DNA from: Blautia sp. Marseille-P3087
GTDB taxonomy: Bacteria > Bacillota > Clostridia > Lachnospirales > Lachnospiraceae
Assembly (NCBI RefSeq): GCF_900120195.1
Contig: NZ_LT635539.1
Location: 2,968,661 to 3,032,660 of the forward strand
DNA length: 64,000 nucleotides
Direction of reading: 5' to 3'
The notes under the pieces are model-generated. The model searched no databases and was not told the origin of the DNA. It saw only the letters and a program-made list of their open reading frames with translations. Numbering within the stretch: position 1 is the first letter of the stretch; the number at the start of each line of letters is the position of its first letter. Positions 10,347-18,234 of this stretch are shown here, one piece after another. A program made the translations under genes and the position numbers.

Positions 10347-11675
10347 ATGGAAGAAGCACTGATAAAAAGAATACCACCTCACAGTCTGGAGGCCGAACAA
10401 TCAGTAATTGGTGCCATGCTTCTTGACAGGGATGCCATTCTGGTTGCATCCGAAATTCTGACAAGTGATGATTTTTATCAGAATCAGTACGGAATTATTT
10501 TTGACGCGATGGTGGAGCTCTGTAATGAGGGAAAGCCGGTCGATCTGGTTACCCTGCAGAACCGCCTGAAAGAAAAAGATCTGCCACCGGATATCAGCAG
10601 TATGGAATATGTCCGTGAGCTGATCGAGGCAGTTCCGACTTCGGCAAACGTAAAATACTATGCCAATATCGTAAGCGAAAAAGCGCTTCTCCGTCGCCTG
10701 ATCCGGGCAACAGAGGATGTGGCAAATACCTGCTATCTTGAGAAAGAGAGCACAGAGATGATTCTTGAAGAATCTGAGAAAAAGCTTTTCAATATTCTTC
10801 AGAGAAGTATCGGCGGAGACTACGTGCCGATTCAGCAGGTCGTCCTGAATGCGATCAATAACATTGAAAAAGCATCAAAATTAAAAGGAAGTGTAACCGG
10901 TATTCCAACTGGATTTATTGATCTGGATTACAAGACATCGGGAATGCATCCGTCGGATCTGGTACTGATAGCAGCACGTCCCTCTATGGGAAAGACGGCA
11001 TTTGTTTTGAATATTGCACAGTATATGGCATTTCGTAAGAATGTCACGGTAGCAATCTTCAGTCTGGAAATGTCAAAGGAACAGCTGGTGAATCGTCTTC
11101 TGGCGATGGAATCCCATGTAGACTCTCAGAATATGCGTACCGGTAATCTGAAAGATGAGGACTGGACAAAGCTTGTAGAGGGTGCGGATATCATCGGACG
11201 TTCCAATCTGATCATAGATGACACACCGGGAATCAGTATCGCAGAGATGCGTTCGAAGTGTCGAAAATACAAGTTGGAACACAATCTCGGAATTATCATG
11301 ATCGACTACCTTCAGCTGATGAGCGGAAGCGGAAAGAGTGATTCCCGTCAGCAGGAAATTTCTGATATTTCCCGTTCGCTTAAGGCACTTGCGAGAGAAC
11401 TGAGCGTGCCGGTCATTGCGCTTTCGCAGCTGAGCCGTGCTGTAGAGCAGAGACCAGATCACCGTCCAATGCTTTCGGATCTCCGTGAGTCCGGAGCAAT
11501 TGAGCAGGATGCCGACGTGGTAATGTTTCTGTATCGTGATGACTATTATCATAAAGATACCGAGAAGAAAGATATTGCGGAAGTGATTATCGCAAAGCAG
11601 AGAAATGGTCCGATTGGTACGATCGAACTGGTATGGCTGCCGCGGTATACGCAGTTTGTAAATATGAAAAAATAG
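10347..11675 (+). CDS. dnaB: Replicative DNA helicase DnaB
   Basis: Hexameric 5'-3' helicase of the replisome (called DnaC in B. subtilis). The 442-residue protein has an N-terminal DnaB domain (IPPHSLEAEQSVIGAML), a linker near residue 170, and a RecA-like ATPase core. Walker A is ARPSMGKTAF near residue 212, Walker B is IIMIDYLQLM near 320, and the arginine-finger/DnaB region is SDLRESGAIEQDADV. ATG 10347 has AAGGAG 8 nt upstream, preferred over the in-frame GTG at 10338. Confidence 0.98.
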   Translation: MEEALIKRIPPHSLEAEQSVIGAMLLDRDAILVASEILTSDDFYQNQYGIIFDAMVELCNEGKPVDLVTLQNRLKEKDLPPDISSMEYVRELIEAVPTSANVKYYANIVSEKALLRRLIRATEDVANTCYLEKESTEMILEESEKKLFNILQRSIGGDYVPIQQVVLNAINNIEKASKLKGSVTGIPTGFIDLDYKTSGMHPSDLVLIAARPSMGKTAFVLNIAQYMAFRKNVTVAIFSLEMSKEQLVNRLLAMESHVDSQNMRTGNLKDEDWTKLVEGADIIGRSNLIIDDTPGISIAEMRSKCRKYKLEHNLGIIMIDYLQLMSGSGKSDSRQQEISDISRSLKALARELSVPVIALSQLSRAVEQRPDHRPMLSDLRESGAIEQDADVVMFLYRDDYYHKDTEKKDIAEVIIAKQRNGPIGTIELVWLPRYTQFVNMKK

Positions 11676-11691
11676 ATAATATGTGTTGAAT

Positions 11692-11744
11692 ACAGCTATA
11701 TACCGTGGAATTATACAGTTCCGATGGTGTATGGCTGTTTTTTT
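11692..11744 (+). terminator. Terminator after dnaB
   Basis: ACAGCTATATACC pairs with GGTGTATGGCTGT (13 bp with G-T pairs) and runs into seven to eight Ts. Confidence 0.85.
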
Positions 11745-11820
11745 GTCGGACTGTTTTCATTGAATTTGAGAAAAATCCTGTCTATAATAAATTGTAGCGA
11801 ATTTCATAAGGAGGTGTGAA

Positions 11821-12384
11821 ATGGAGACACGTTATACAGTCAGACAGACAGTTGAGATGACTGGCGTTAAGTCCTATGTTCTGCGGTACTGGGAGGAAGA
11901 ACTGGAGCTTCAGATCCATAGAAATGAACTGGGACACCGTTATTACACTGGATATGATATTCAGCTTTTCCTGAATATAAAAGAACTGAAGAGGCGGGGG
12001 CTGCAGCTTCGTGCAATCAAAAAACTGATTCCTCAGATCACGGCATCCATGAGCGGGTTCGCAGAAAGTGGGGCAGTGTTGCTGGAAGGTATTACAGAGG
12101 ATATATCGGAAGAGGGACAGAGCAGTGCAAAGGAAGGTGCAGATACAAAACAGAGTACAGATACCGCCAAAGCGGAAATATGCAATAATGAAAAAATACT
12201 GGAATTTCAAACGATTCTTGAGCGGTTGATCGCACAGGAATTACGTTCTCAGAACGAGGATGAGGAGCGGTGCCGTTCACTTGATTTTGCGATACGGAGG
12301 CAGCAGATGGCAAGGCGTGAAGCAGCGGCTGCATCCGAAAAAAAAGGAAAAAGCAAACATTGGGATGGCGTGGGGAGAAAATAA
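11821..12384 (+). CDS. MerR family transcriptional regulator
   Basis: DNA-binding regulator of 187 residues. The N-terminal winged helix-turn-helix (residues 4-70) has YTVRQTVEMTGVKSYVLRYW, then RYYTGYDIQLFLNIKELKRRGLQLRAIK. Residues 90-130 are acidic and low in complexity, and the C-terminus is basic and rich in Arg, Ala and Lys. No metal-binding cysteines are seen, so it is not a classical metal sensor. AAGGAGG is close to the ATG. It is a single gene with its own terminator; no target can be assigned. Confidence 0.85.
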   Translation: METRYTVRQTVEMTGVKSYVLRYWEEELELQIHRNELGHRYYTGYDIQLFLNIKELKRRGLQLRAIKKLIPQITASMSGFAESGAVLLEGITEDISEEGQSSAKEGADTKQSTDTAKAEICNNEKILEFQTILERLIAQELRSQNEDEERCRSLDFAIRRQQMARREAAAASEKKGKSKHWDGVGRK

Positions 12385-12394
12385 AAATGAACAG

Positions 12395-12425
12395 AAAAAA
12401 GCTACGGCAGATGCCGCAGCTTTTT
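12395..12425. terminator. Bidirectional terminator between merR-like and ferredoxin genes
   Basis: AAAAAAGCT and AGCTTTTT enclose an inner CGGC/GCCG stem. A runs on one side and T runs on the other serve both convergent genes. Confidence 0.8.
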
Positions 12426-12442
12426 CGTTACCATGAATGAAA

Positions 12443-12616
12443 TTATTCAGCTGGATGGATTGCTTCTGTTGGACAGGCGTCAGCACAAGTTCCACAGTCA
12501 AGGCATGCATCAGCATCGATTTCGAAATGCTCTGCACCTTCAGAGATAGCTTCAGCTGGACATTCAGCTGCACAAGTTCCACAGCTTACACATTCGTCAG
12601 AAATTACATATGCCAT
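12443..12616 (-). CDS. 2[4Fe-4S] ferredoxin (clostridial type)
   Basis: A 57-residue low-potential electron carrier. Read on the minus strand it begins MAYVISDECVSCGTCAAECP and has a second DACLDCGTCADACP motif, giving two complete CxxCxxCxxxCP cluster-binding sets with the usual pseudo-twofold symmetry. AAGGAGG lies 8 nt before ATG 12616. Such ferredoxins accept electrons from pyruvate:ferredoxin oxidoreductase and feed hydrogenases or Rnf in anaerobes. It is monocistronic. Confidence 0.97.
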   Translation of the reverse strand: MAYVISDECVSCGTCAAECPAEAISEGAEHFEIDADACLDCGTCADACPTEAIHPAE

Positions 12617-12731
12617 TATTAATATCCTCCTTTTTTCTCGTTAGTACCTTTACAGGTTCTATATCGTTATTCTAATATATATCTATCGGGATTACAAGTA
12701 TAAATTTGTGAACAAAATTCGATATTTAAGG

Positions 12732-12760
12732 TTGATTCCTACTAACTTTTATATTATAAT
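12732..12760 (+). promoter_or_regulatory. Sigma-A-type promoter of the DUF1858 gene
   Basis: TTGATT (12732-12737) and TATAAT (12755-12760) have an exact 17-bp spacer. The ribosome binding site AAAAGGAGG and the gene follow within 60 bp. Confidence 0.7.
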
Positions 12761-12817
12761 GAGAAATATCGGAAAATTTAAGAAATATTTTTTCCGTAAG
12801 AAAAGGAGGAAATTATA

Positions 12818-13018
12818 ATGGCAAAAGTTACAAAAGATATGCTGATTGGCCAGTTGATTACTTTAGATCCAAATATCGCACCGATTCTTATGAGAGCAGG
12901 TATGCACTGTCTCGGATGTCCGTCTTCACAGATGGAATCACTGGAAGAAGCTGCTATGGTTCATGGAATGGACGCCGATGTACTGGTTCAGCAGATCAAT
13001 GACTTTCTTGGAGAATAA
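12818..13018 (+). CDS. DUF1858 domain protein
   Basis: A 66-residue cytosolic protein consisting of one DUF1858 domain. Family features are the N-terminal [21 protein letters not shown] helix region (written here in part) and the [10 protein letters not shown] segment, whose two cysteines could bind a cluster or metal or be redox active. DUF1858 domains occur in anaerobes alone or fused to hybrid-cluster proteins. It has its own promoter and terminator. Function is unknown. Confidence 0.85.
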   Translation: MAKVTKDMLIGQLITLDPNIAPILMRAGMHCLGCPSSQMESLEEAAMVHGMDADVLVQQINDFLGE

Positions 13019-13040
13019 TATTCAACCGATTTTCTAAATG

Positions 13041-13069
13041 AAAAAAGACTGGCGATTGCCAGTCTTTTT
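13041..13069 (+). terminator. Terminator after the DUF1858 gene
   Basis: AAAAAGACTGGC, loop GATT, GCCAGTCTTTTT: a perfect 12-bp stem with flanking A and T runs, usable in both directions. Confidence 0.92.
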
Positions 13070-13070
13070 G

Positions 13071-13094
13071 TTGCATTGCATATCGAGGAGGCGC
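13071..13094. repeat. 24-bp dispersed repeat, copy 2
   Basis: Identical to 2194-2217. Here it runs into an imperfect GC-rich palindrome (GAGGAGGCGC ... GCGCGTCCTCC, to about 13110). It again lies just after a terminator and before a convergent gene end. Confidence 0.8.
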
Positions 13095-13138
13095 CGGTGG
13101 CGCGTCCTCCGCTTTGTCTTGTCTTGGTATTGCATCAA

Positions 13139-13888
13139 TCAGAGCTGTGTAAGCTGCTGTAATGCATTTTCAGAAATCAGTTCTCCGTGTTCTTTAAGAT
13201 GCGCTTCACCGGCAATCGAAAATGGCCTGCTCTTACCGTACTCGGAAAGAATGTTGCAGATTTTGTTGAACTCCTCAGGGGAGTGATCAGACTGATGGAT
13301 AACAAGCTGATAACGAGCTTCCCTGCCTTCTTTGTACAGTGTGTTGAGACCGGTAAAGAAATTGTTAAGGCCATGAGCAGCAGCAATGACATCATCAAGC
13401 TGGTTAAAGCAGAAAAGACGTGTCAGATTGACATCCGGAGTATCAGAAGAAGCATCCGGAGATTCCTGGCTGTCTTTCTGTGTAGTGGGCTGCTTACGGG
13501 AAGAGCCGCCTTTCATTTTTGCTTCGCATATTTTCTGGAAAATATCGATGATGTTATCAGCACCGTCAAGCTGAAGCGGTTCAGCCGGTGAATTTTCTTT
13601 ATATGGTGAAAACTTGGAAAAACGTGTATCCAGTTCATCAGGATCTTCGACTTTGGTTATGATGAGGATGATGCTGTCAAGATTGACCGGGATCGCCTCG
13701 ATCATCAGCGGAATATTGTCAGCTTCAAAGCCAAACTGCATCTGTGCCTGCTGCATCATATCACGGAAAAGCTTCTTGGCCTTCTCGGAGCCGTAGGCAA
13801 GTTCTTTGAGATTGACCTGATGTGTTTCCAGATCCTCACGGGTTAAAGTACAACGGATTTGGTTTTCATTGATTTTTTCTATTTTCAT
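13139..13888 (-). CDS. mecA: Adaptor protein MecA
   Basis: Adaptor that brings substrates to the ClpC/ClpP protease. The 249-residue protein has an N-terminal substrate-binding domain (MKIEKINENQIRCTLTREDL, LFRDMMQQAQMQFGF), an acidic Ser/Pro-rich linker (about residues 95-150), and a C-terminal ClpC-binding domain (ending FSIAGEAHLKEHGELI). No ComK-type competence context is visible. AGGATG precedes the ATG at 7 nt. Family assignment is firm; the substrates are unknown. Confidence 0.93.
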   Translation of the reverse strand: MKIEKINENQIRCTLTREDLETHQVNLKELAYGSEKAKKLFRDMMQQAQMQFGFEADNIPLMIEAIPVNLDSIILIITKVEDPDELDTRFSKFSPYKENSPAEPLQLDGADNIIDIFQKICEAKMKGGSSRKQPTTQKDSQESPDASSDTPDVNLTRLFCFNQLDDVIAAAHGLNNFFTGLNTLYKEGREARYQLVIHQSDHSPEEFNKICNILSEYGKSRPFSIAGEAHLKEHGELISENALQQLTQL

Positions 13889-14028
13889 TTTATCACATCC
13901 TATTCTTGTTCCCCTGTCTCTGCAATATTATATACCACAACCCTACAGAATGTAAAGAAATACAATTTGCCTGTTTATAAAATATTTAGAAAAAAAGTGG
14001 GAATTTTTTGATAAAATGACAAAAACGC

Positions 14029-14056
14029 TTGCATATATCAAAAATACAGGTATAAT
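14029..14056 (+). promoter_or_regulatory. Candidate promoter in the mecA-14310 gap
   Basis: TTGCAT (14029-14034), a 16-bp spacer and TATAAT (14051-14056). It points to the small gene at 14310, leaving a leader of about 245 nt. In the remaining gap (13889-14309) I see AT-rich sequence but no convincing ORF. Confidence 0.5.
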
Positions 14057-14309
14057 AAGCCGTAAGAAAAAATATTTGTGTAGAGGATAGTTGAAAAACA
14101 TTTTTACAGCAAACCAACACTTACACAATAACACAATTCTTTTTTTACATAAAGTCATTGCCAGATACATGTCCTGCAGCATTCACGCTGTGGCAGCAAG
14201 CAATTTCCCTAAGATTAAGTTCAATTATCGTTCCGGTATTTTTTCTTAAACCTATCAGGTGTTTTCTAAAATCAAAATCACAAGGAAAGGAGGAAAGGAC
14301 TAAGAAAAT

Positions 14310-14537
14310 ATGTCACATGACAAGAAACACAATGATCCCGTAAAGCCTCTGAAGTCAGAGCTGAAGCTTTACCGCAGACAAGGTGTGGAACTTTACCTGG
14401 ACGGCAGTCCAAGTAAGCCGAAGACGATAGCGAGAGCCTGTATGATCGCAGAAGACGGATGTTATATGCGGGATTATACAGAAGATGAGAACGGACGGAT
14501 CGCAAGAGTAGATTTTGACCGGATAAAAAACACCTAG
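14310..14537 (+). CDS. Small conserved-looking protein of unknown function
   Basis: A 75-residue soluble protein, rich in Lys, Arg, Asp and Glu, without signal peptide or membrane segment. The core reads ELKLYRRQGVELYLDG, then ACMIAEDGCYMRDYTED. Coding is supported by a strong AAAGGAGGAAAGG site about 13 nt upstream (slightly long spacing) and codon use like its neighbours. I do not recognise a family. It has a long leader and is followed by a large-loop hairpin. Confidence 0.65.
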   Translation: MSHDKKHNDPVKPLKSELKLYRRQGVELYLDGSPSKPKTIARACMIAEDGCYMRDYTEDENGRIARVDFDRIKNT

Positions 14538-14545
14538 GGCATATA

Positions 14546-14621
14546 GGAAGAGGGGATTTTCTGATTTGCCTGTAAGCAGCTTTCCCTACAATACTTAACC
14601 ATACATCAGAAAATCCCTTCC
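14546..14621 (+). other. Long inverted repeat with large loop after the 14310 gene
   Basis: GGGATTTTCTGAT (within 14551-14565) and ATCAGAAAATCCC (14605-14617) form 13 perfect pairs, extended by GGAA/TTCC, around a loop of about 39 nt. No T run follows, so this is not a typical terminator. Confidence 0.6.
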
Positions 14622-14770
14622 TGAAATAGATTTACAGTTTTGCAGAAGTGTGAAATTTTAAATAAACGACACAAGCCATAAAAAACATGATATAATAAAA
14701 AAGTATATGTCAATTTTCAGAAGAAACTGTAGAAAACTCAGAGATTCTCTGAGTCAAAAGGGAGAAACAG

Positions 14771-16450
14771 ATGAAACATGAGACAGAGAAACAAATGAAG
14801 AAACAGCAGAAGCCGATAGTGATTGTGTGTATATTGATTTTAGTACTGGCAGCTGTTGGGGTGGGAATGCACTTTATCAAAAAGTATATTCCTACGAAAG
14901 AACGAATGGACCTGACGGAATATTATGGACAGACGGGCGAGGATGAAATGACCGTTATTCTTGGTACAGATATTATGGAGACTAAGGCGGTAAAATCCGG
15001 AGACAGAGTTTATCTCCCTCTGGATATGGTAAATACATATCTGAATCAGAGATATTACTGGGATAGTGCGAATCAGCAGATTCTTTATGCTACACCTTCA
15101 GAACTTCAGTATTATCCGGCTTCAGAGAGTGGAGACAGTGAGGTCTGGTTAAAGGCCGGCTCTGTTTATTTGAATCTTGATTTTGTAAAGAAATTTACGG
15201 ATCTGGATGCATATGTGTATGACAATCCTTCAAGAATTGCGATCCAGCATCAGTTTACATCAGTAAATACTGCAACAGTAAAGAAAGATACCAGTATTCG
15301 CTACCGTGGAGGAATCAAATCACCGATTCTGACAGACGTCAGTGAAGGTACGACGCTGATCTATATGGAAGCGTTGGAAGACTGGGTACAGGTAGCGACA
15401 ACGGATGGTTATATCGGGTATATTCAGAAGGATAAGCTCTCCGATATGGAAAAAAAAGATTTTGAACGTGATTTCCAGAAAGAAGAATACACTTACCTTA
15501 CTATGGAGGATAAAGTGAATTTAAGCTGGCACCAGGTGACGACACAGGAGGCAAATGCTTATCTTGCTGACAGTATTGCAAATATCAGTGGAGTCAATGT
15601 GATCTCTCCTACCTGGTTCTATATTCAGGACACAGCGGGAAATATCGGAAATATCGCGTCAGCGGATTATGTGTCACTGGCACATGAGAAAGGTCTGAAA
15701 GTCTGGGGACTGATTGACAACTTTACTGCAGATGTGAGCACGACAGACACACTTTCACAGCTGGCATCCAGACAGAATATCATTCAGCAGCTTGTACAGA
15801 CAGCTTTATCGGTAGGTCTTGATGGAATTAATGTCGATTTTGAGTCGCTCAGTGAGGATGCAGGACCGCATTTCCTTGAATTTTTGAGAGAACTTTCTAT
15901 TGAATGTCACAAAAATAATCTGGTGGTTTCCGTGGATAACCCGGTTCCGGAGGATTTTACCAGTCATTATGACAGAAAAGAACAGGGACTTGTAGTGGAT
16001 TATGTCATCATTATGGGCTATGATGAGCATTATGTTGGCTCTGATGCGGGCTCCGTTGCATCTCTTCCGTGGGTTGAACAGGGTGTACAGGATACAATCG
16101 CTGAGGTTACACCGGAGAGAACTATCCTTGCTATTCCGTTTTATACGAGACTCTGGAAAACTACCGGAGGAGCTGTGACCAGTGAAGCAATCGGAATGGA
16201 TGAGGCGCAGAATGTACTCAGTACAAATGGAGTAGAGGCTGTCTGGGATGGAAGTGTCGGACAGAATTATGCGACTTTCGAGCAGGATAATTCAACGTAT
16301 CAAATCTGGCTGGAAGATGCACAGTCAATTGCCGAGAAGGTAAAACTGATCCAGAAATATAACCTGGCAGGTGTGGCACAGTGGAAACTCGGATTTGAGA
16401 ACAGCAGTATCTGGCAGACGATCAGCGACAATCTTCAGGCAGCATCCTGA
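14771..16450 (+). CDS. Membrane-anchored glycoside hydrolase family 18 protein with SH3-like domain
   Basis: Likely extracytoplasmic protein of 559 residues. Residues 14-34 form one N-terminal membrane segment, so the rest is outside. A copper amine oxidase N-terminal-like region (about 45-155) comes first, then an SH3b-like domain (about 170-225, ending DGYIGYIQKDKL). The GH18 domain (about 235-555) contains DGINVDFES at 351-359, where E358 is the expected catalytic acid. This architecture resembles spore-germination/cortex YaaH-like glycosidases and vegetative wall hydrolases; the choice between them is open. GGGAG precedes the ATG, and a terminator follows. Confidence 0.85.
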   Translation: MKHETEKQMKKQQKPIVIVCILILVLAAVGVGMHFIKKYIPTKERMDLTEYYGQTGEDEMTVILGTDIMETKAVKSGDRVYLPLDMVNTYLNQRYYWDSANQQILYATPSELQYYPASESGDSEVWLKAGSVYLNLDFVKKFTDLDAYVYDNPSRIAIQHQFTSVNTATVKKDTSIRYRGGIKSPILTDVSEGTTLIYMEALEDWVQVATTDGYIGYIQKDKLSDMEKKDFERDFQKEEYTYLTMEDKVNLSWHQVTTQEANAYLADSIANISGVNVISPTWFYIQDTAGNIGNIASADYVSLAHEKGLKVWGLIDNFTADVSTTDTLSQLASRQNIIQQLVQTALSVGLDGINVDFESLSEDAGPHFLEFLRELSIECHKNNLVVSVDNPVPEDFTSHYDRKEQGLVVDYVIIMGYDEHYVGSDAGSVASLPWVEQGVQDTIAEVTPERTILAIPFYTRLWKTTGGAVTSEAIGMDEAQNVLSTNGVEAVWDGSVGQNYATFEQDNSTYQIWLEDAQSIAEKVKLIQKYNLAGVAQWKLGFENSSIWQTISDNLQAAS

Positions 16451-16495
16451 GAACATCCTGACAGATAAGAAATTTTACAGAAGATAACATACAGA

Positions 16496-16564
16496 AAAGC
16501 ACTTTACTTAAAGAAAAAATCCTCAGCATAGATGGCTGGGAAATACTTGAGTAAAGTGCTTTTT
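16496..16564 (+). terminator. Terminator after the GH18 gene
   Basis: AAAGCACTTTACTTAA pairs with TTGAGTAAAGTGCTTT, with an inner CAGC/GCTG stem, followed by TTTTTG. The flanking A run makes it bidirectional. Confidence 0.85.
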
Positions 16565-16636
16565 GTTTTATAAAAAAATATTCATAAAATCTTTTCTTAC
16601 ACAGGACTGATAAAAAAGTCCCATAAATGGAAGGAG

Positions 16637-16656
16637 GCCGGTACTTTCGTACCGGC
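16637..16656. other. GC-rich hairpin between convergent genes
   Basis: GCCGGTAC TTTC GTACCGGC, a perfect 8-bp stem in an AT-rich gap (16451-16780), flanked by GGAGG and GCGT. It resembles the palindrome next to the repeat at 13071. Nothing else is seen in the gap. Confidence 0.55.
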
Positions 16657-16780
16657 GCGTATGAAAAAGAAAAATATTTTATAGAAAGCTTTCGCTCTCT
16701 ACAGTGACTACTATACTAGATAAGTGTGAAAAAAATGTGATGCGATTTTGAATAAATTGTGAAGAAATCAATTTTTTACA

Positions 16781-18220
16781 TCAGAATTTTTTCCAGGTCC
16801 CTTTAAAGAAGAGAAGCAACAGTGGGAAAATCTCCAGTCGTCCGGCAAGCATGTCGAAAACCAGAACACATTTGGAGAAATAAGAGAAAGAACTGAAATT
16901 TCCCATAGGTCCGACAATCTCAAGTCCGGGACCGATGTTGTTAAGTGTTGCGGTGACTGCGGTAAAGTTGGTAGTCATATCAAAGTTATCCAGTGATATA
17001 AGCAGTATGGAAACTGCAAAGATCAGAAGATAAAGGGTCAGATAGATATTTGTGGATCTCAAAATATCATGAGTGATCGTTTTCTGATCCATTTTAATCT
17101 TTTTGACAGCATTTGGATGCAGATATAACTGGAACTCTTTTTTTGCAGCTTTACAGAGAATCAGAATACGTGAAACCTTGATTCCACCGCCGGTACTGCC
17201 GGCACATGCACCAACAAACATCAGTAGCACAAGAATTGTTTTTGACAGGGCGGGCCATTGATTAAAGTCAGCACTGGAAAAACCGGTTGTGGTGATAATG
17301 GATCCGACCTGAAATGCTGCCTGCTGTATGGAAACACCAAGATTCTGGAACAGGTGCATAGTATTAAGTCCGATCACAAGAATTGCAGCAGCAATGATTC
17401 CGAAGTAGTAACGGACTTCTTCAAATTTAAGTGCCTGTCGGATCTTTTTTGTAAGGATCAGATAATATGCGGAAAAGTTTACTCCGAATAAAATCATAAA
17501 TATTGTTGTGACAATCTGACAATAGGTGCTGTAACTTCCCATACTGTCATTTCTGATACCGAATCCACCGGTACCTGCAGTGCCGAATGCAATACATAAT
17601 GTATCGAATAAAGGAATATTTCCAATCAGAAGCAGAACGATCTGAAGGAGCGTCATTCCGATATAGATAGAATACAGAATTTTGGCTGTCTGCTGTACTT
17701 TGGGCACCAGTTTACTTACAGAAGGTCCCGGGCTCTCTGCCTTCATCAGATTCATATGATAACCGCCTGCAAGTGGCAGCAGGGAGAGCAGAAATACCAG
17801 AACGCCCATACCACCGATCCAGTGTGTGAAACTACGCCACATAAGAATACAGTGAGGAAGAACTTCTACATCCGTGAGGATACTGGAACCGGTCGTAGTA
17901 AAACCGGAAACAGTTTCAAAAAAAGCATCGATCGGATGCGGAATGGAGTTACTCAGTACAAATGGAACGGATCCAAAGATGCAGAGTGCCAGCCAGCTTA
18001 ATGCAACAGCAACGCATCCGTCTTTTGTGTAAAATACTTTGTTTTTTGGTTTACGGGCTGTCAGAGGAATACCGACAATGAGGCAGAGTATCATGGAAAT
18101 CAGGAAAGCAAAGAATTCATGCTCCTGATAAACAAGGGCTGTGATACAGGGAAGCACCATGAAGATTGCCTGAAAGTTACACACCCATCCTACAATATAT
18201 GCAATTATACGAAAATTCAT
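16781..18220 (-). CDS. trkH: Potassium uptake protein TrkH/KtrB family
   Basis: Membrane pore subunit of a Trk/Ktr potassium importer, 479 residues, with many hydrophobic helices. The four selectivity-filter-like segments are visible: VSGFTTTGSS, GTAGTGGFG, TTTGFSS and TLNNIGPG; each central glycine is present. GAGGTG precedes the ATG. It lies 14 nt downstream of trkA on the same strand, so pore and regulatory subunit are co-transcribed. The nearby gdpP gene encodes the phosphodiesterase for cyclic di-AMP, which in Firmicutes commonly regulates potassium transporters; that link is general knowledge. Confidence 0.95.
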   Translation of the reverse strand: MNFRIIAYIVGWVCNFQAIFMVLPCITALVYQEHEFFAFLISMILCLIVGIPLTARKPKNKVFYTKDGCVAVALSWLALCIFGSVPFVLSNSIPHPIDAFFETVSGFTTTGSSILTDVEVLPHCILMWRSFTHWIGGMGVLVFLLSLLPLAGGYHMNLMKAESPGPSVSKLVPKVQQTAKILYSIYIGMTLLQIVLLLIGNIPLFDTLCIAFGTAGTGGFGIRNDSMGSYSTYCQIVTTIFMILFGVNFSAYYLILTKKIRQALKFEEVRYYFGIIAAAILVIGLNTMHLFQNLGVSIQQAAFQVGSIITTTGFSSADFNQWPALSKTILVLLMFVGACAGSTGGGIKVSRILILCKAAKKEFQLYLHPNAVKKIKMDQKTITHDILRSTNIYLTLYLLIFAVSILLISLDNFDMTTNFTAVTATLNNIGPGLEIVGPMGNFSSFSYFSKCVLVFDMLAGRLEIFPLLLLFFKGTWKKF

Positions 18221-18234
18221 CGATACACCTCATT

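Noticed and set aside
12437-12622. Plus-strand 61-codon frame.
   Set aside because: It is the antisense of the 57-residue ferredoxin, whose cluster motifs and ribosome binding site are clear on the minus strand.
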